Below are positions 37,701 through 45,538 of a stretch of 64,000 nucleotides of DNA, in pieces. Below the pieces are notes generated by a model. That model made no database searches. It saw nothing but the letters and a program-made list of their open reading frames with translations, and was not told the DNA's origin. Each line of letters opens with the position of its first letter. Within the stretch, counting starts at the first letter, position 1. Source of the stretch: SVEL01 sp045126215 (GTDB lineage: Bacteria; Bacillota; Clostridia; Lachnospirales; Lachnospiraceae); assembly GCA_045126215.1 (NCBI GenBank), contig JBGVOD010000054.1, forward strand, positions 1 through 64,000, written 5' to 3'. The position numbers and the translations under genes were made by a program.

Positions 37701-39265
37701 AAAATGAATCATATAAAAATTTGAATATGAAATATAATCCTCTAGATAATATGAGTGGCAATGGGTATTCGCAAAGTAACAATGATAAAAATTTCAGAAA
37801 ATATTTAGATAATATTACTAATGCGCATATTGGATATGACATTCAGGTTGACACAATGACAACTGCAGAGTTTGAAAAACTCTTTGAGGGTAGTGAGAAT
37901 CATTATGTAAAAGGTTCAGACTATGGTACAGGAAAGGATCCATTATCAACATATAAGTATAAGATGCTTGTAATCGGATTCGGTGATACATATGATGGTG
38001 ATGATATTTCAAACTTGTATGGAGCAGTTGATTGTATAGAAGATTATATTGAGAATAATAACTCTGTATTGTTTGCACATGATACTATGAGTTATAATTC
38101 AACATACAATTATTTCCAGATTAATGTAAATGGAAATACATCAAGAATGGGTGCATCTGGTGCCAAGAGATTAGGTGGTGGAGGTATTCCAAATGATAAG
38201 ATGTGTACACAGCTTTCACTTAATCTTAGAAATGCAGTAGGTCTTGACAGATATGGTATTACTCTTGCGGAAGGTGACAGAGAAGGAAAAGATGTACCAA
38301 TGTATTATTCAGGAGCAAAACCTTCATATGCAACATCAAATTATGTCCAGGAGCTTCAGGGATTCTCTGACTGGTGTATTTACAGAAATGCAATGTCACA
38401 GTCATATACAGAGAGCTATGATTCTTCAACAGGTGTACAGACATATAAGCCATTTACGGGTGTAAATATTTCTTCTGATCTTTGGGAAACAAATAAAGTT
38501 GAAAAGGTAAATAATGGACAGATTACAAGATTCCCATACAAGATTGAGGATACCATTTCAGTACAGACTACTCATCCACAGTATTATCAGCTTGATTTGG
38601 AAGATGATGATTTGGTAGTATGGTATACATTGGCATATAATGGAAGTTCATCAAGTGATATGTATAAAAAGAATCCAAAGGATGGTCAGAACTACTATTA
38701 TATTTACTCAAATGGAAATGTAACATATACAGGTGCTGGACATCGTGATATCGGTGGTGTTACTTCAGAAGCACAGCTTTTTGTAAACACAATTATCAAA
38801 GCTATTGCAGCCGGTAACTCAGCTCCGGAAGTAGTAGTAACAAATGGTGCAAAGGCAAATGTAGGTTATGTAATATATACAGAGCCATCAAAGTTATTAT
38901 TAAACTTCAAGGCAAGTGATGCTGACTTAACAACAATCGAAGCTGTTGATGGAGATTACACAAAGCTTGGAAGATTTGAAACTGGTAGAGTAATCTGGGA
39001 TGTTAACGAAAATGGTGTTTATGACGAAGGCGAAGATGTTATAATTCAGGAATATAGCAGAACAGGAAGAATTCTTTATAATGATTTAGAGTATTCAATT
39101 AACTTAAATACAATTGATACATTAAATGCTGCACAGAAAGCAGATATTGCTGACAAGGTAGTTGGAAATGGAGCATATTTCATTCTTGAAGCAACAGACT
39201 ATTATGGTAAGCTAGGCTCTACAACTGCTAAGATGACATCAAAGAATTTGTTTGAAATTGACTAA
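34760..39265 (+). CDS. 1501-residue exported protein (DUF5057-like) at the end of the pilus operon
   Basis: Function unknown; DUF5057 membership is recalled, not tested. It has a signal peptide or N-terminal anchor (IICAVLVAALIGGAVFAGINLTNAQG, in two halves around residue 30). A first domain (FTILEIVPYLGVGEFRYFAG) follows. A Thr/Pro/Glu linker near residues 350-395 contains a 42-bp DNA repeat. A second region begins IRILEVEPCNSFKY and a third begins EVRVLQLIPCRQYKN. The three share an [IV]-L-[EQ]-[IVL]-[EVI]-P start, suggesting a triplicated domain. The end (GRFETGRVIWDVNENGVYDEGEDV) has an EF-hand-like, possibly calcium-binding, loop. No LPXTG or GW anchor is seen. It starts 16 bp after the J-like pilin, so it is a candidate pilus-associated adhesin. 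Confidence 0.75.
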   Translation: MKKIKSSILKMSIGAKIICAVLVAALIGGAVFAGINLTNAQGVEPVETEKTYLADITDRIVSGKQKNFTILEIVPYLGVGEFRYFAGDPEVEAGILSKDQDTLRAFYGKLGNPTPNTWYKIQYLFSNFNYEIKYNSYQDKYYLRCHKTFNEDVLIEPYTSLLEGKIVVNTVEANDLTEDDLKEADLIVLSCTPQDNSTIQMYNFWHNGYGVDQAGMDTTYVYDKDGNMLPFGGINYSTYEKMEDGSLVSRDISWENAKTLLHYMETGRDLRGDGTLFQTPVILDARLSEQANHTSNMYKVALIYRMLESYQYEDFITNHTSTVDSEGNEFLSDTGIVTGALCYPDPNGPTVPETTTPETTVPETTTLPDETTSAGEETTTSHDETTSAGEETTPEETTTVIPPVNMIFKNDFTHEDIAKCVDISECIDPNPNAKKRLTNDYWVHNGDARLIPNNLAIVVSESQYAGLKDRGLDGKTVPDVVRYLLGCKEGYKVSYDFGKIRILEVEPCNSFKYDTDDKVIELGVALGLISNTTQWSKSPANANYYKNFLEVDCMTTRTLNCVTTDLISEYDAIIIGDQDNLLTKKNGETVYNDSSLNGYVYLAYGDYVKCGTTLYGCLEQEYKIVNINGGSDGTGMYAGATGFYQFNAGSDLKYAVTPPTSTRIHSSYGWGSFAGGSTCNDNSHYYNLFLNVNDATRFAFTDYQWSYLNQPKYTGSKTLVGLIEASSYFNQGKFKSGGYVTADKMYADPLGNMRLSGNDITNKVLEKLKDFSKAGKLFIVSDMVYDNDGTKIYPTSHIAEISNYLTDPGNRANLLKLSRLGGFAAHINAMSPILNFNMVPQQVTSSSYTNGILTSYLPNHDLSFAFSIDSYANTDYKVKFIIDKNGDGIYAEYKDAITDDRNEIFGTIMVTTDANGHADVSFTAELPPQQNGVVAYKIVVSMMKGDEETTLRSSYINFTSVRSQDDEEVRVLQLIPCRQYKNESYKNLNMKYNPLDNMSGNGYSQSNNDKNFRKYLDNITNAHIGYDIQVDTMTTAEFEKLFEGSENHYVKGSDYGTGKDPLSTYKYKMLVIGFGDTYDGDDISNLYGAVDCIEDYIENNNSVLFAHDTMSYNSTYNYFQINVNGNTSRMGASGAKRLGGGGIPNDKMCTQLSLNLRNAVGLDRYGITLAEGDREGKDVPMYYSGAKPSYATSNYVQELQGFSDWCIYRNAMSQSYTESYDSSTGVQTYKPFTGVNISSDLWETNKVEKVNNGQITRFPYKIEDTISVQTTHPQYYQLDLEDDDLVVWYTLAYNGSSSSDMYKKNPKDGQNYYYIYSNGNVTYTGAGHRDIGGVTSEAQLFVNTIIKAIAAGNSAPEVVVTNGAKANVGYVIYTEPSKLLLNFKASDADLTTIEAVDGDYTKLGRFETGRVIWDVNENGVYDEGEDVIIQEYSRTGRILYNDLEYSINLNTIDTLNAAQKADIADKVVGNGAYFILEATDYYGKLGSTTAKMTSKNLFEID
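35863..35946 (+). repeat. 42-bp period repeat coding the Thr/Glu linker
   Basis: A 27-bp stretch is exactly repeated at 35863-35889 and 35905-35931 (period 42 bp), coding DETTSAGEE followed by TTTSH or TTPEE. Confidence 0.85.
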
Positions 39266-39274
39266 TGAAATAAT

Positions 39275-39312
39275 GAAAAAGTATCTGGTCTTTGTACCAG
39301 GTACTTTTTTTA
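39275..39312 (+). terminator. Rho-independent terminator of the pilus operon
   Basis: AAAAAGTATCTGGT and ACCAGGTACTTTTTTT form a GC-anchored stem with loop CTTTGT, followed by seven T. It lies 10 bp after the last pilus-operon stop. Confidence 0.9.
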
Positions 39313-39361
39313 CCCTAATCTATATAAGAAAGCACAGAAACTTTATTCGTATGGAGAAAAG

Positions 39362-40156
39362 ATGAGAAAAGATATTAGAAAAAAATTAGTTTCAATGTCA
39401 GAGACTGAGTATAGAAAGTTTACATCCAATTTGATACCGGGATGTGAGAATATTTTAGGGGTAAGACAGCCAGTACTTAAACAATATGCAAAAGAATTAA
39501 TTAAAAGCTGTGATGATTTCAGAATACTTCTTATGGAAGAAGATATGTACTATGAAGAGACAATATTAAGAGCATATCTTATAGGTCTTGGAACAAAAAA
39601 AGAAAAAAATTTTGAATTGGCAAAACAAGACCTTTTAAACTTTATTCCAAGAGTGAACAATTGGGCTGTGAATGATTGTTTTTGTGCTGCATTTGATGTA
39701 ATGGACAATTTTAGAGGAGAGTTTATTAAGATATTAGAAAAGCTTGTAAAATCAAAAAAAGAATATGAAGCGAGAATAGGTCTAATAATGCTATTAGATC
39801 ATTATTTAAAAGTAGACTGTAATGGTAAAAAGATTAATAGAAAAAGAAGTGTTTCAGTAGAGGATTTATATGCAAATGAAGAAAAGGGGATGTATATAGA
39901 ACGTATTATTGAACTAGTAAACAGGGACTTCAAAGAAAATGGCTATTATACATGTATGGCTGCAGGTTGGCTGTTAGCAGAAGCATTTGTGGTGTTTCCA
40001 AAAACCATATATGAATTTTTAAAAGATGAGAAAAATAATAAAATGGATGAAGAGTCATGTAAAAAAGCAATTCGAAAAATATGTGAGTCAAAAAATCCTT
40101 CTGATGAAGTCAAGGTACTTGTAAAGGAACTTTACGATTTGAAGAAAAAGATGTGA
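39362..40156 (+). CDS. AlkD-like DNA alkylation repair protein
   Basis: HEAT-like-repeat DNA glycosylase family (AlkD/AlkC superfamily) that removes alkylated bases without base flipping. GVRQPVLKQYAKEL near residue 35 is the typical start of the family. VNNWAVNDCFCAAF near residue 100 carries the Trp and Asp of the active-site cleft. MAAGWLLAEAFVVFP and the Lys-rich C-terminus follow. Length 264 is typical. It is 22 bp from the next gene, so it is probably cotranscribed with a GH53 enzyme to which it has no obvious link. The start at 39362 follows TGGAGAAAAG. Confidence 0.88.
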   Translation: MRKDIRKKLVSMSETEYRKFTSNLIPGCENILGVRQPVLKQYAKELIKSCDDFRILLMEEDMYYEETILRAYLIGLGTKKEKNFELAKQDLLNFIPRVNNWAVNDCFCAAFDVMDNFRGEFIKILEKLVKSKKEYEARIGLIMLLDHYLKVDCNGKKINRKRSVSVEDLYANEEKGMYIERIIELVNRDFKENGYYTCMAAGWLLAEAFVVFPKTIYEFLKDEKNNKMDEESCKKAIRKICESKNPSDEVKVLVKELYDLKKKM

Positions 40157-40178
40157 AAGATGTGAAAGGATAACATAT

Positions 40179-41495
40179 ATGAAAGGTTATAATATAAAAA
40201 ATGTACATTATCTTTCATTATTAGGGGTAATATTATTGGGGATTTTATTGTATGGTTGTAAATTCAATAATGAAGAAGACAAGAGCTTGGAATCAAATAA
40301 TAATGTGTCAGATATAATATTGGAAATCGACACAAAAGAAGATAATTCAGAAAGTAATAAAGAGGCTAATATAGTTAAAAAATTACCACAGGGATATATA
40401 ATTGGCATGGATATGTCTATGACAATTGCTCAGGAAAATAGTGGAGTTAAATATAAAAATAATAATGGAGAAGAAGAGGATGTTTTTAAGATAATTCATG
40501 ATGCAGGAATTAACTATGTAAGAGTAAGAGTATGGAATAATCCATATGATGCAGAAGGAAATGGCTATGGAGGAGGAAATACAGATATTAATAATGCCAT
40601 AGAGATTTCAAAGAGAGCATCAAAATATGATTTGAAAATGCTGATTGATTTTCATTATTCTGATTTCTGGGCAGATGTCAAGAAACAGCAGTGCCCAAAG
40701 CAATGGCAGCAAATGAATATAGATGAAAAGGTATCAGCCATCTATGAATATACTTTTAATAGTATTGAGATGTTATTAGATGAGGGTGCTGATATAGGAA
40801 TGGTTCAGATTGGGAATGAGATAGATATAGGAATAGCTGGAGAGTATTCTGAGGAAAGTGCTATGAAGCTTCTTGCATCAGCTAGTAAAGCTGTAAGAGA
40901 TGTATCTGCTCAAAATAATAAAGATATAAAAATAGTTGTGCATTTTGGAAGTAGCGATGATAGTGTTATAAAGTACAAGGCAGACATGTTAGCTTTATAT
41001 AATATTGATTATGATGTCTTTGGAATATCATTTTATACATTCTGGGGCAATACAGTTGATAGAGCGAAGGAATGTTTATTATATGTAAAGGAAAAATATA
41101 ATAAAGAGACTTGTATTTTGGAAACATCATGGCCATATACAGAAGAAGATGGTGATGGATTTGCAAACAGTTTTTCGGAAAGTGTGGTATCTGATTATGA
41201 AGTATCTGTAGAGGGTCAGAAAAAGTATATTTTGGATATAGTTAAAGCTGCCTATGATGCAGATGCTATTGGTGTTTTTTATTGGGGCGGTGAATGGATT
41301 CCTGTAGGAAGAAATAAAGAAGAAAACACAGTTTTATGGGAGCAATATGGAAGTGGCTGGGCAAGTAGTTTTGCCGGAGAATATGATAGCGAGGATGCAG
41401 GCAGATATTATGGGGGAAGTGGCTGGGATAACCAGGCATTGTTTGATTTTGAAGGAAAGGCATTAGATTCCCTTTATTTTATGCAAGATAAATAA
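40179..41495 (+). CDS. GH53 endo-beta-1,4-galactanase lipoprotein
   Basis: Cuts beta-1,4-galactan side chains of pectin outside the cell. The signal peptide has lipobox LLYGC (Cys near residue 27), followed by a Ser/Asn/Glu-rich spacer. The GH53 domain runs from GYIIGMDMSMTIAQEN to the end. INYVRVRVWNNPYD, LKMLIDFHYSDFWAD and QIGNEID (acid/base Glu214) are diagnostic. ILETSWPYT holds the nucleophile Glu315, and GVFYWGGEWIPVG follows. A Ca-site-like segment GDGFANSF is present. It suggests a gut or rumen organism using plant pectin. Confidence 0.93.
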   Translation: MKGYNIKNVHYLSLLGVILLGILLYGCKFNNEEDKSLESNNNVSDIILEIDTKEDNSESNKEANIVKKLPQGYIIGMDMSMTIAQENSGVKYKNNNGEEEDVFKIIHDAGINYVRVRVWNNPYDAEGNGYGGGNTDINNAIEISKRASKYDLKMLIDFHYSDFWADVKKQQCPKQWQQMNIDEKVSAIYEYTFNSIEMLLDEGADIGMVQIGNEIDIGIAGEYSEESAMKLLASASKAVRDVSAQNNKDIKIVVHFGSSDDSVIKYKADMLALYNIDYDVFGISFYTFWGNTVDRAKECLLYVKEKYNKETCILETSWPYTEEDGDGFANSFSESVVSDYEVSVEGQKKYILDIVKAAYDADAIGVFYWGGEWIPVGRNKEENTVLWEQYGSGWASSFAGEYDSEDAGRYYGGSGWDNQALFDFEGKALDSLYFMQDK

Positions 41496-41545
41496 TACTG
41501 GTATAGAATATGTACTAAACAATAGTTTGGACATTTAGGAAATAA

Positions 41546-41574
41546 TAGACTTTTCATATGAAAACAGCTATAAT
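41546..41574 (+). promoter_or_regulatory. Candidate promoter of the hybrid kinase gene
   Basis: TAGACT (41546-41551), a 17-bp spacer and TATAAT (41569-41574) lie 58 bp before the kinase start. The -35 matches at four of six positions. Confidence 0.5.
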
Positions 41575-41631
41575 TATTACAAAGTATTCGGTTAGTGGAG
41601 TGCACTTCGTGTATAGGAGGATAATAATTAG

Positions 41632-43632
41632 TTGATGAAAGAAGAAAATATTTTAGATGAATATAAAAATAAAAATTTTTATGACATTATTTTTTCTTCT
41701 ATTGTGGAAGATATTGCTTGTATATTAGAAGTTGATAATGTAAAACACACATATCATGTTTCTATATGTAATGACTATTTTGGGAAAGTATTTGAGCAGG
41801 ATGGATCATTAAGAAATTTGTATTGTGTGTTGTTTTCGTACAGTGATCAGCAGAATAAAAGCAGTAAGAATAATTATGACAGGTTTATTGATGAAGATGT
41901 ATTCAAGAAGGATAAATATCAAGGCGGTATTCGTTTCCATGTGGATGGTGTTGAAAAGGGCTTTTTCTTCCGTTTTCTGAAAATTTCTGAATCAGAATCA
42001 ATTATAATGTTTTTTGGAGAAAATTCTTTTTCTAAGAGTAATAGGTTGGAACTAGAGAAGATTGATACAATACAGGAATCTTACCTTTTTTCAATGATGG
42101 TAAATCTTGCAAATGACTCTTGTGTGAATCCAAATACAACAGAAGTGAATGCAGACAGACAGGATTATATGGATATTAAGTATTCTGACTGGAGATTAAT
42201 GATTTCTAATATGTTTAAAGATGAGGATAAGGTATTATTTTTAAGGGCATCTTCACCAGAGAATGTGATTAATACATTAGAAATGCAGAATCAGTTTCAT
42301 ATAGACCTTCAGATGATGAATATGCAAGGTCAATTCATCTGGTGCCGGTTAAGGTTTGTCAGAATGAAGAATTTTTCAAGGGAAAACCCAAGATTTGTTT
42401 ATACTGTTCAGGATATCTCGGAGGACATAGCACAGTTAATCAGACAGGAAGGTTTGATTAAGGCAATTGAGGAACAGAATGAAAGACTTCAGGAAGCAGA
42501 TAAGAATAAGACAAAATTCTTTTCTAATATGTCTCATGAGATACGTACTCCTATCAATGCAATTATGGGAATGAACGAAGTTATTCTAAGGGATTCTAAA
42601 GATGAAGTTATAAGAGGCTATGCAAAGGATGTAAAGGATGCGAGCCAATATTTACTTAGTCTTGTAAACGACATTCTAGATTATTCTAAGATAGAAGCCG
42701 GAAAAATGGAAATCGTTCCTGTGGAATATAATATGGAGGATTTACTTTGTGGAGTATGCAATATAATTAAGCAAAAACTTGCGGTCAAATCCCTGGAGTT
42801 TGAATTAAATGTAGGAGAAGATGTGCCACAAAGACTCTTTGGTGATGAAATAAGAATTTCCCAGATTCTTATCAATCTTCTTACAAATGCAATAAAATAT
42901 ACTGAACAAGGAAAAGTTTCTCTTACGGTAGAGCGTGATGCAGATGTAAAAGGACAAACTGCCATTAAGTTTACTGTTAAAGATACTGGAATCGGAATTA
43001 AGAAAGAGGATATGAAAGTACTGTTTGAGGAATATGGAAGACTAGACCTTTTGAAGAATCGTAATAAGGAAGGACATGGGCTTGGAATCAGTATAGTACA
43101 AGGACTCTTGTCACAAATGAACAGTAGCTTAAATGTGGATAGTGTGTATGGACAAGGTTCTACATTCTCTTTTGTATTGGTACAAAAGGAAGTTAGTGAT
43201 ACTCAGAGGATTGCGAAAGATACAAAAAAGGAAATCTTAGAATCAAAAACAAGCATTACTAACATAAAGGGTAAAAAGGTACTTGTTGTAGATGATACGG
43301 AGATAAATCTTAGAATATTTGAAGCACTAATGACGCCATATGAAGTAGGCATTAGTTGCGCAACAAGTGGTGAAGAAGCAATAGATATGATGAAAAATGA
43401 TACATATAGTATGATTTTTTTAGATCATATGATGCCAGGTATGAATGGAATTGAAACATTAAATGAATTACGTAAGCTAGATGATTATTATAAAAATGTT
43501 CCGGTAATTGCATTGACTGGAAATTATTCACCAACAGCGAGAGCAGAGTATATTAGTCTCGGATTTACTGATTATTTAGAAAAACCAGTAATCATTAATT
43601 GTCTGGATGAAATGATTTGCAAATACTTATAG
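41632..43632 (+). CDS. Soluble hybrid histidine kinase with receiver domain
   Basis: Cytoplasmic sensor kinase with no membrane segment. Two PAS-like regions (about residues 10-140 and 180-285, the second with QFIWCRLRFVRMKNF and FVYTVQDISED) precede a helical signalling segment. The kinase core has the phospho-accepting His302 in FSNMSHEIRTP, N-box ILINLLTNAIKYT, G1 DTGIGI and G2 HGLGISIVQG. A C-terminal receiver follows, with VLVVDDTEIN, Asp598 in IFLDHMMPGMNG and Lys in YLEKPV. No separate response regulator is adjacent, so output may pass through an Hpt protein elsewhere. The start is ambiguous: TTG at 41632 is 11 bp and ATG at 41635 is 14 bp from AGGAGG. Confidence 0.92.
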   Translation: MMKEENILDEYKNKNFYDIIFSSIVEDIACILEVDNVKHTYHVSICNDYFGKVFEQDGSLRNLYCVLFSYSDQQNKSSKNNYDRFIDEDVFKKDKYQGGIRFHVDGVEKGFFFRFLKISESESIIMFFGENSFSKSNRLELEKIDTIQESYLFSMMVNLANDSCVNPNTTEVNADRQDYMDIKYSDWRLMISNMFKDEDKVLFLRASSPENVINTLEMQNQFHIDLQMMNMQGQFIWCRLRFVRMKNFSRENPRFVYTVQDISEDIAQLIRQEGLIKAIEEQNERLQEADKNKTKFFSNMSHEIRTPINAIMGMNEVILRDSKDEVIRGYAKDVKDASQYLLSLVNDILDYSKIEAGKMEIVPVEYNMEDLLCGVCNIIKQKLAVKSLEFELNVGEDVPQRLFGDEIRISQILINLLTNAIKYTEQGKVSLTVERDADVKGQTAIKFTVKDTGIGIKKEDMKVLFEEYGRLDLLKNRNKEGHGLGISIVQGLLSQMNSSLNVDSVYGQGSTFSFVLVQKEVSDTQRIAKDTKKEILESKTSITNIKGKKVLVVDDTEINLRIFEALMTPYEVGISCATSGEEAIDMMKNDTYSMIFLDHMMPGMNGIETLNELRKLDDYYKNVPVIALTGNYSPTARAEYISLGFTDYLEKPVIINCLDEMICKYL

Positions 43633-43657
43633 GAGCAGATATTTAATGAATCAGGCA

Positions 43658-43687
43658 TGAATATTATCACTCATTTTTCGTATACTA
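43658..43687 (+). promoter_or_regulatory. Candidate sigma-G promoter of spoVT
   Basis: TGAATA (43658-43663), 17 bp, TATACTA (43681-43687). The known sigma-G consensus is close to TGAATA and CATACTA at this spacing, and spoVT is a sigma-G gene in B. subtilis. Confidence 0.5.
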
Positions 43688-43757
43688 ACTCCATATCAGG
43701 GGATTTGGAATTTTCAAATCAAATTATATAGAAAGTAATGGAGGAAATATAAGGAAA

Positions 43758-44330
43758 ATGAAAGCAACAGGTATTGTACGTCGTATAGATGAACTGGGTA
43801 GAATAGTTATTCCAAAAGAGATCAGAAGAACAATGAGAATAAGAGAAGGTGACCCTATAGAGATTTACACAGAGGGAAGCGCAGACATCATCTTAAAGAA
43901 ATATTCTCCAATAGGAGAAATGGGCGATTTTACAAAACAATATGCTGAATCACTTGCTATTGTATCCGGATGTATTGTTCTGATTTGTGACAGGGAGAGA
44001 ATTATTGCAGTTTCAGGGGGAATGAGGACAGAACTTCTTGGAAAGCATATTTCTAAGGAAATAAGAGGTCTTATGAACGATAGAAGAAATCTTATAACAG
44101 GTAAAGACCAAAAGGGAATAAAAATCATAGATAATAAGGAGCATTTTATAAATAGTAGAGAGATAGATGATATTGATAAGAAACATCAGGTTATATTTCC
44201 AATTATTTGTGAGGGAGATGTTATTGGGGCAATAATAATGCTCGGAAAAAATGAAATAAAATTGTCTGAGACAGAGTATAAATTAGCATCTGTTGCAGCT
44301 GTTTTCATTGGAAAACAGATGGAAAATTAA
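43758..44330 (+). CDS. spoVT: Stage V sporulation protein T
   Basis: Forespore transcription factor that tunes sigma-G-dependent genes and spore coat, cortex and germination traits. The N-terminal AbrB-type swapped-hairpin DNA-binding domain (MKATGIVRRIDELGRIVIPKEIRRTMRIREGDPIEIY) is followed by a GAF-like domain (AESLAIVSGCIVLICDRERIIAVSG, VIFPIICEGDVIGAIIML). The product of 190 residues matches SpoVT rather than the ~95-residue AbrB. It starts the sporulation/housekeeping cluster that continues to ftsH. Confidence 0.95.
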   Translation: MKATGIVRRIDELGRIVIPKEIRRTMRIREGDPIEIYTEGSADIILKKYSPIGEMGDFTKQYAESLAIVSGCIVLICDRERIIAVSGGMRTELLGKHISKEIRGLMNDRRNLITGKDQKGIKIIDNKEHFINSREIDDIDKKHQVIFPIICEGDVIGAIIMLGKNEIKLSETEYKLASVAAVFIGKQMEN

Positions 44331-44411
44331 GCACTATTCATAAAAAAAATTTTTAAATTCGTTAGTTTTAAACAAAAATAGTTTAAAATCATTGAAAATA
44401 TGCTAAATTCC

Positions 44412-44440
44412 TTGACAAAAAGGCTTAAAAAGTTTATAAA
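44412..44440 (+). promoter_or_regulatory. Sigma-A promoter of hup
   Basis: TTGACA (44412-44417), 17 bp, TATAAA (44435-44440). A second TTGACA at 44453 lacks a good -10 at proper spacing. Confidence 0.75.
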
Positions 44441-44478
44441 TAAATAAATGGGTTGACATACATAAAAACCCGTAAATA

Positions 44479-44494
44479 ACTCACATAAGTGAGT
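44479..44494 (+). promoter_or_regulatory. Inverted repeat in the hup leader
   Basis: ACTCAC-ATAA-GTGAGT, a perfect 6-bp stem with a tetraloop, lies 20 bp before the AGGAGG of hup. It is either an RNA hairpin or an operator. Confidence 0.5.
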
Positions 44495-44530
44495 CAAAAT
44501 ATAAACAAAAAGCATAGGAGGAGTTTATCC

Positions 44531-44815
44531 ATGAACAAGGCTGAATTAGTAGCAGCAATGGCTGAAAAGACAGGAGCTTCTAAAAAGGTTTCTGAAGAAG
44601 CATTAAAGGCTTTCATCGAAGTTGTAACAGAAGAATTAAAGAAAGGTGAAAAAGTTCAGTTAGTTGGCTTTGGTACTTTCGAAGTTGCAAAGAGAGCTGC
44701 AAGAGAAGGAAGAAACCCACAGACAGGTAAGTCTATGAAGATTGCTGCTTCAAAGGCACCTAAGTTTAAAGCTGGTAAAGCTTTAAAAGAAGAAGTTAAT
44801 AAGAAAAAGAAATAA
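44531..44815 (+). CDS. hup: Histone-like DNA-binding protein HU
   Basis: Nucleoid-associated dimer that bends DNA non-specifically. MNKAELVAAMAEKTGASKKVSEEALKAFI and the DNA-binding arm motif GFGTFEVAKRAAREGRNPQTGKSMKI are canonical, and the C-terminus is Lys rich. The ATG at 44531 follows AGGAGGAGTTTATCC, and upstream in-frame codons from 44489 run through the leader hairpin. The product of 94 residues is full length. It has its own promoter and terminator, which fits high expression. Confidence 0.97.
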   Translation: MNKAELVAAMAEKTGASKKVSEEALKAFIEVVTEELKKGEKVQLVGFGTFEVAKRAAREGRNPQTGKSMKIAASKAPKFKAGKALKEEVNKKKK

Positions 44816-44842
44816 GTTTTTTCAAATTAATGGATGAGCGGA

Positions 44843-44872
44843 AAGAAGTCTTACGAAAGTAAGGCTTCTTTT
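44843..44872 (+). terminator. Rho-independent terminator of hup
   Basis: AAGAAGTCTTAC-GAAA-GTAAGGCTTCTTTT, a 12-bp stem with one mismatch, GNRA-type loop and trailing T. Confidence 0.9.
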
Positions 44873-44975
44873 ACATAATAGGCATTTTAAAGTGTGAAGC
44901 ATGTAGCAATCCGTGAATTTAATTAAATGGATTTGAAGTAAACGTATTTGCTTTAGGCATAGGAGTGAGAAGAAT

Positions 44976-45215
44976 ATGAGACTAGATAAATATCTTAAAG
45001 TATCAAGACTAATTAAGAGAAGAACAGTAGCAAATGAAGCATGTGATGCAGGCAGAGTACTTGTAAATGATAAGCCTGCAAAGGCATCCACAACTGTAAA
45101 AGAAGGTGACAAAATAGAGATACAGTTTGGTACAAAAAATGTTGTGGTAAGAGTGACTAGTATTAAGGAGTCAATTAAGAAGGAAGATGCTAAAGAAATG
45201 TATGAATATCTTTAA
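44976..45215 (+). CDS. rqcP: S4-domain ribosome quality control protein RqcP
   Basis: Hsp15-like S4 protein (YabO in Bacillus) that binds stalled 50S subunits with RqcH and helps poly-Ala tailing of blocked nascent chains. MRLDKYLKVSRLIKRRTVANEACDAGRVLVNDKPAKAS is a complete S4 motif. The 79-residue length is typical. TAGGAGTGAGAA precedes the ATG. It leads the rqcP-yabP-yabQ-divIC run, the same order as in B. subtilis. Confidence 0.94.
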   Translation: MRLDKYLKVSRLIKRRTVANEACDAGRVLVNDKPAKASTTVKEGDKIEIQFGTKNVVVRVTSIKESIKKEDAKEMYEYL

Positions 45216-45264
45216 GTATAAAGTAATATAATTTAATATAGTTCAGTTATTTCTAGGAGTGTTT

Positions 45265-45534
45265 GTGGAAGATAGCAGAATTCAGACGGTTATATTAAAG
45301 GATAGAAGAAATCTTAGTATTAATGAAGTGATAGATGTAGATTCTTTTAATTTTAACGAAATTCTTATAAAGACAAATAAAGGATTTATGTCAATTAAGG
45401 GAAAAGAACTGCACGTAAAGAGACTTAATCTTGAAAAGAATGAAATTGATATAGATGGTGTAATCAATAGCATAGAATATCTTCAAAAGGCAAAGGAAGA
45501 AAAAGAGTCTTTTTTTAAGAGGATATTTAAGTGA
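45265..45534 (+). CDS. yabP: Sporulation protein YabP
   Basis: YabP/YqfC family protein made in the mother cell and needed for spore assembly. DRRNLSINEVIDVDSFNFNEILIKTNKGFMSIKGKELHVKRLNLEKNEIDIDGVINSIEY (in segments) follows the family pattern of a small beta protein, and the C-terminus is Lys rich (KESFFKRIFK). The start is taken as GTG 45265. AGGAG at 45255-45259 overlaps the alternative GTG at 45259 and is correctly spaced only for the inner one. It ends 4 bp before yabQ. Confidence 0.88.
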   Translation: MEDSRIQTVILKDRRNLSINEVIDVDSFNFNEILIKTNKGFMSIKGKELHVKRLNLEKNEIDIDGVINSIEYLQKAKEEKESFFKRIFK

Positions 45535-45538
45535 TTTT

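Noticed and set aside
44453..44481. A second hup promoter at TTGACA 44453.
   Set aside because: No acceptable -10 lies at 16-18 bp. The promoter at 44412 is far better.
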